From Gammaproteobacteria bacterium (GTDB lineage Bacteria; Pseudomonadota; Gammaproteobacteria; Pseudomonadales; Pseudohongiellaceae): DNA of 64,000 nt. The stretch is taken from NCBI GenBank assembly GCA_021773355.1, contig JAJFKE010000026.1, positions 173,951-237,950 of the forward strand. Reading direction: 5' to 3'. The stretch's first letter is position 1; each line of letters opens with the position of its first letter. The position numbers and the translations under genes are program-made. Of the stretch, positions 61,026 through 64,000 are shown piece by piece. Under the pieces are notes generated by a model that was not told the DNA's origin, did not search any database, and saw only the letters and a list, made by a program, of their open reading frames with translations.

Positions 61026-61499
61026 ATGAAGTCAATGAACCCTGTATTTACCAGTTTGGCAGCACTAGCTATATGGGCTTCTCTCGATTCAGAAGCTCAG
61101 CAAGCAGAAGGGTATATCAATAACGATAACGGAGACGAATGTCGGTACACACAAGTAGTAGAGGAACAGGTGAAATATTTTCACGAAACGCTTGTTGGGA
61201 ACGTTTACAAGCTCACATTCGATAATCCGGATTGTATGTCGGATTCTGGGGTGGGGTTGGAAGTAAATCAGATGATGATCAACAATATCATTATTAATGG
61301 CTACTCACAGCCAGATGCAAGTTTTCAGACCCGTGTTTCAGAGTTGTATCCCCGAACCGTGTTCGCTTTACTTACTCGAGGCAAGTGTATTCAATCCGCT
61401 AAGTACCCGGCAGTAGGCGTAACTGTAGATTATATCGTTGAGAACAATAGTATAGTCGCAGTAGCGCATGGGATGGCCGCCGGCGGGTGCAAGAAATAG
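61026..61499 (+). CDS. Exported protein of unknown function
   Basis: The ATG at 61026, preceded by GAGGAGG, gives 157 residues with a signal peptide (about 1-25, ending DSEAQQ); the longer ORF from 60948 lacks a better site. The mature part has four Cys ('GDECRYTQ', 'NPDCMSDSG', 'RGKCIQS', 'AGGCKK') that could form two disulfides. No family recognised. Confidence 0.65.
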   Translation: MKSMNPVFTSLAALAIWASLDSEAQQAEGYINNDNGDECRYTQVVEEQVKYFHETLVGNVYKLTFDNPDCMSDSGVGLEVNQMMINNIIINGYSQPDASFQTRVSELYPRTVFALLTRGKCIQSAKYPAVGVTVDYIVENNSIVAVAHGMAAGGCKK

Positions 61500-61993
61500 A
61501 ACAGTACAATCCGTTTAAAGCTGAGACAGAACTACAAATAGTTACGATACTCAGTAGAAATAGAAAAGGGGCCACGATAATCTAATCGAAGCCCCTTTGA
61601 TATTACCCATATGAGAATCAAAATTCCTAATATTATCCAGTATCCTATCTAATCCATTATTGATCTAATGATATAAACTGATTTAATTCCTATTTCCAAG
61701 CTAGTTGCTATTCCCATTATCCAATTGTATCCAATTATCCTCAAAACTTTTCCTTTAATCATGGTTTTTTAAGTTAAGGGGGGGGGGTCTGGAGACTCTA
61801 CTAATATACACACCTAAGCAGCTCTCGAATCCCAGGCAGAACGCTCTCAAAGGTGAATTCCAATTTGTTTCTCCATTGTTTCTCCTGTGTTTTTCCGTTA
61901 TTTCCTTTATCCAGGGTTAATCTTTCTGTGCATCTGTTTGCTTATACTCATTTACAACAAATACTTGTTTCTCGCGTATCGAAAAGTAGGATG
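61500..61993. other. AT-rich region between cargo and integrase
   Basis: Contains a hairpin AAAGGGGC (61565-61572) / GCCCCTTT (61591-61598) that may terminate the exported-protein gene, short ATCCAATT repeats near 61720, and a run of ten G at 61778-61787. No gene is seen. Arm-type integrase sites could lie here, but none is proven. Confidence 0.45.
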
Positions 61994-63220
61994 TTATAGG
62001 ACGGCTTCGTCAGTTTCTGAAGGCTCTTTGAGGTAAGTTTTATTGTCGTTCACCCATTTTGTGAGCGTGTATCCCCAGAGAGTCCAGGCTTTCTCGGCTT
62101 CTTTGTTGTATTCATATCGATTATAAATTGCCGTAACTCCACTTCTAAATCCGCTGCTATGATTTAGAATAACTTGGATGATATGAGGGGGCACCTCTAA
62201 ACTTGCGATATGAGTTGCAACACTACGGCGTAAGTCGTGGATACACCAATCTTTGAAAGGGACGATTTTTTTTATTCTTCGAATACCACCACTGCTTCCA
62301 GAGACAGGCCTAGGCTGTTTAGTGCGTTCTGACTGCAGTAGATATTGTTGTCCTTTAAACTTTTGAATACTTGCGATTTCATTAATAGCAGCACTATTCA
62401 AATAGACAGTTTGTAAGCGTCGGTTCTTGGTTCGTGAAGCAGGAATGTTCCAAATCCCTTTCTTTAGGTCGAATTCTTCAATTCTGGATTCAAATACTTC
62501 GCTACTTCGTTGCCCGGTTAGCATGAGCAGGCGAATACCCACTTTCCACTTGATATTTAGTTGTTCGCTCAAGTGCCATACAGTAGCCAATTCGTTCGGC
62601 GTCAAAAATCTAGCTCTAGATATGTGCTTATGAGGCAATCTCATTCCAGTAAGAGGATTTGAGTCTAGAATCATAGCTTCGTAATAGCACCAACTCATAA
62701 AGGCTGATATAACACGATGAATATTGTTGGCCATGGACTTTTTGCCAGTAGCCATCTTTTTGTCTGTGATTTTTCTGATGTCAGCTCGTGTAACTTCGCC
62801 TATAGGTTTGTGGCCGATTTTGGGAATTATCTCATGTCGAAAGATACCAACTACGTGTATACGGTGGGCCTTACTAAACGATTCAGCTCGCGTTATTGCA
62901 TATTCTGAATACAATTCCTGCACCGATGTTTTGTGTGCCTCCGCTTTCTGTTCAGCTGGGTCGCAACCACCATATATTTGCTGAGCTAGACCTCTAGCTC
63001 TATCTCTGGCTTCTTTGACGGTAAAGATAGTTACAGGGCCTATTGTAAAGCGTCTCTGCTTTCCACAACTAGAGCGATAGACATACATATATGTACGTGC
63101 TCCGGAAGTTCGGACACGGAGGCCGAATCCGGGCACGCGATGGTCCCAGAGCGTATATTCTTTAACATCTGGGACTGCAGAGTCAGCTGCTTTCTGAGTA
63201 AGTTGTTTATAGAGCTTCAT
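61994..63220 (-). CDS. int: P4-type tyrosine integrase
   Basis: Starting at the ATG at 63220 gives 408 residues with the DUF4102 arm-binding N-terminus ('YTLWDHRVPGFGLRVRTSG'), then the core-binding region and catalytic domain: Arg in 'LTGQRSSEV', the box II 'HDLRRSVATHIA' (His-x-x-Arg), His in 'LNHSSG' and the nucleophile Tyr in 'IYNRYEY'. The gene ends inside the island and points away from the att site 450 bp to its right, as for tRNA-specific integrases. Confidence 0.94.
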   Translation of the reverse strand: MKLYKQLTQKAADSAVPDVKEYTLWDHRVPGFGLRVRTSGARTYMYVYRSSCGKQRRFTIGPVTIFTVKEARDRARGLAQQIYGGCDPAEQKAEAHKTSVQELYSEYAITRAESFSKAHRIHVVGIFRHEIIPKIGHKPIGEVTRADIRKITDKKMATGKKSMANNIHRVISAFMSWCYYEAMILDSNPLTGMRLPHKHISRARFLTPNELATVWHLSEQLNIKWKVGIRLLMLTGQRSSEVFESRIEEFDLKKGIWNIPASRTKNRRLQTVYLNSAAINEIASIQKFKGQQYLLQSERTKQPRPVSGSSGGIRRIKKIVPFKDWCIHDLRRSVATHIASLEVPPHIIQVILNHSSGFRSGVTAIYNRYEYNKEAEKAWTLWGYTLTKWVNDNKTYLKEPSETDEAVL

Positions 63221-63299
63221 AGACCTATATACAATCAAACGCAAAAATATCCAAAAGAGACTTATAATTCCTTCTAAGTCTCAATTGGACTACTTTGGT

Positions 63300-63503
63300 T
63301 CAGGGCTGCTGAATCTTCTCTGCTGCTACGAGAGCTGCTAGGTGCTCGGTAGTTAAAGAGGTATAAATACTCGGGCCAGCCTTGGTATATAGGACTGAGC
63401 CCCCATTTGGTCCATTGGGCCGTGCTCCCACGATTTGTTCACGCTTAACAACAACACCGTCGCCAGTAGAGCTAGGTAGAAATACAAATTTTTCAGTAGT
63501 CAT
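63300..63503 (-). CDS. Small protein of unknown function upstream of the integrase
   Basis: A 67-residue protein with an AAAGGAG ribosome site, opening 'MTTEKFVFLPSSTGDGVVV' and ending with a helix ('TTEHLAALVAAEKIQQP'). It could be a small excisionase-like or cargo protein, but it lacks a clear DNA-binding motif. It is read in the same direction as the integrase. Confidence 0.55.
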   Translation of the reverse strand: MTTEKFVFLPSSTGDGVVVKREQIVGARPNGPNGGSVLYTKAGPSIYTSLTTEHLAALVAAEKIQQP

Positions 63504-63672
63504 TTTGATCTCCTTTGGTTAGATTGGTGGGGAAACAGTGGGGATGCATTTGAGCCCCTAGTTTGTCCTCCCTCTATACTAAAACCAGATCATTTTACTC
63601 GCGTCAACTTGTTGAACTTACTGGAGAAGTAGTTGGTCGAATGACCACTGTGAGGTAGTTAAAATACATATA

Positions 63673-63706
63673 GTCGGGAGTTCGAATCTCTCTGGGCGTG
63701 CCAATT
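63673..63706 (+). repeat. 34-bp tRNA-Arg 3' repeat (right att site)
   Basis: Identical to the tRNA from the variable loop to four bases past CCA. It is shorter than the copy at 54872 but includes the complete acceptor 3' strand. It marks the right end of the integrase-bearing island. Confidence 0.85.
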
Positions 63707-63710
63707 TAGT

Positions 63711-64000
63711 AAGGGTCCAGGCTGTGTGAAAACCCCCTTCAAGGTATAATCTGACTTTCCCTTCAGTGGAGCTTCTGATGAGCGGATTTATCGAAGGCGA
63801 GTCTCGCACTCAAACCACCTTATTTCCCGAGAGCCTGGATGAATATATCACCGAAGATAATGCGGTTCGAGTAATCGATGTCTTCCTCGATGACTTGGAT
63901 CTTTCCGGATTAGGCTTTCGAACCCAACCCCAAGAAACAGGCCGACCTGCCTATCATCCAGCCATGATGTTGAAGCTGTATGTCTATGGTTATCTCAATC
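63711..64000 (+). mobile_element. Left part of an IS1182-family insertion sequence
   Basis: An insertion sequence starts within a few bases of the att repeat; the probable left end is near 63711 ('AAGGGTCCAGGCTGTGTGAA'), as the transposase begins 67 bp later. The right end is outside the window. Confidence 0.6.
63778..64000 (+). CDS. IS1182-family transposase, N-terminus only
   Basis: 74 residues are visible before the window ends. 'GESRTQTTLFPESLDEYITE' then 'NAVRVIDVFLDDLDLSGLGF' and 'TGRPAYHPAMMLKLYVYGYL' are characteristic of the DUF772 N-terminal domain of IS1182/ISL3-like DDE transposases. The product would move the insertion sequence. Confidence 0.88.
   Translation, partial: MSGFIEGESRTQTTLFPESLDEYITEDNAVRVIDVFLDDLDLSGLGFRTQPQETGRPAYHPAMMLKLYVYGYLN

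Larger units (their letters stand above)
54920..63706. mobile_element. Integrative defence island with tyrosine integrase
   Basis: Bounded by the 48-bp tRNA repeat ending at 54919 and the 34-bp repeat at 63673-63706, about 8.8 kb. It carries a P4-type integrase next to the right end and, in order, a UvrD-like helicase, a DUF5677-like protein, an Abi-C protein, a Shedu nuclease, a small membrane protein, an XRE regulator and an exported protein. There are no transfer or replication genes. Confidence 0.78.

Noticed and set aside
1..64000. CRISPR arrays or rRNA genes
   Set aside because: No run of regularly spaced direct repeats and no rRNA-like sequence is visible.

Overview
The window reads as a chromosomal stretch of a free-living, probably marine, gammaproteobacterium of moderate GC content. 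Evidence: lipobox lipoproteins and outer-membrane beta-barrel proteins, a TRAP-TAXI binding protein, an MMPL/RND exporter with its lipoprotein-sorting-like partner, and a gammaproteobacterial-type tRNA-Arg(UCG). Genus cannot be fixed from the sequence alone. There is no rRNA and no CRISPR array.

Layout. (1) 1-12.5 kb, minus strand: a TAXI binding protein cut by the window edge; a tight seven-gene operon (ABC ATPase, ABC permease, two-PDZ lipoprotein, two FG-GAP/VCBS proteins, a small membrane protein, an anchored coiled-coil protein); an M16 peptidase lipoprotein; and a second coiled-coil protein split in two by a -1 frame change. A 260-bp MITE-like element lies just upstream of the split gene. 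(2) 13-19 kb, plus strand: a complete MacAB/TolC-like tripartite efflux operon. (3) 19-41.5 kb: ordinary metabolic and transport genes, including an amidase, PadR/membrane-protein pair, ferredoxin-NADP reductase, SDF symporter, porin/LolA-like/MMPL cluster, SdpR-SdpI-like pair with a perfect operator palindrome, FAD-linked dehydrogenase, atypical SDR, nitroreductase, exported FAH-fold protein, Tag glycosylase, cytochrome P460-like lipoprotein and an MFS exporter.

(4) 41.6-63.7 kb is accessory DNA stacked at a tRNA-Arg(UCG) gene (44226-44302). Copies of the tRNA 3' end recur at 46509, 54872 and 63673, and decayed tRNA pieces lie on both sides, so several integrations have accreted. The first unit holds a HEPN-like protein and an AbiU2-like HEPN protein; the second a mercury-resistance region; the third, which has a tyrosine integrase at its right end, holds a UvrD-type helicase, a DUF5677-like protein, an Abi-C protein, a Shedu (SduA) nuclease and an XRE regulator. 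The right end of the window enters an IS1182-family transposase.

The most notable observation is in the mercury region. Upstream of what looks like a thioredoxin-only reading frame, the same frame continues through two TGA codons to a signal peptide. The TGAs fall exactly where the two metal-binding cysteines of an HMA domain should be (UxxU in place of CxxC), and a hairpin follows them. The gene is therefore best read as a 233-residue exported HMA-thioredoxin selenoprotein. It and a divergent alpha/beta hydrolase each have a promoter of the MerR type (15-bp dyad abutting the -35, 19-bp spacer), matching the promoter in front of merT-P-F-A. The three promoters appear to form one mercury regulon.
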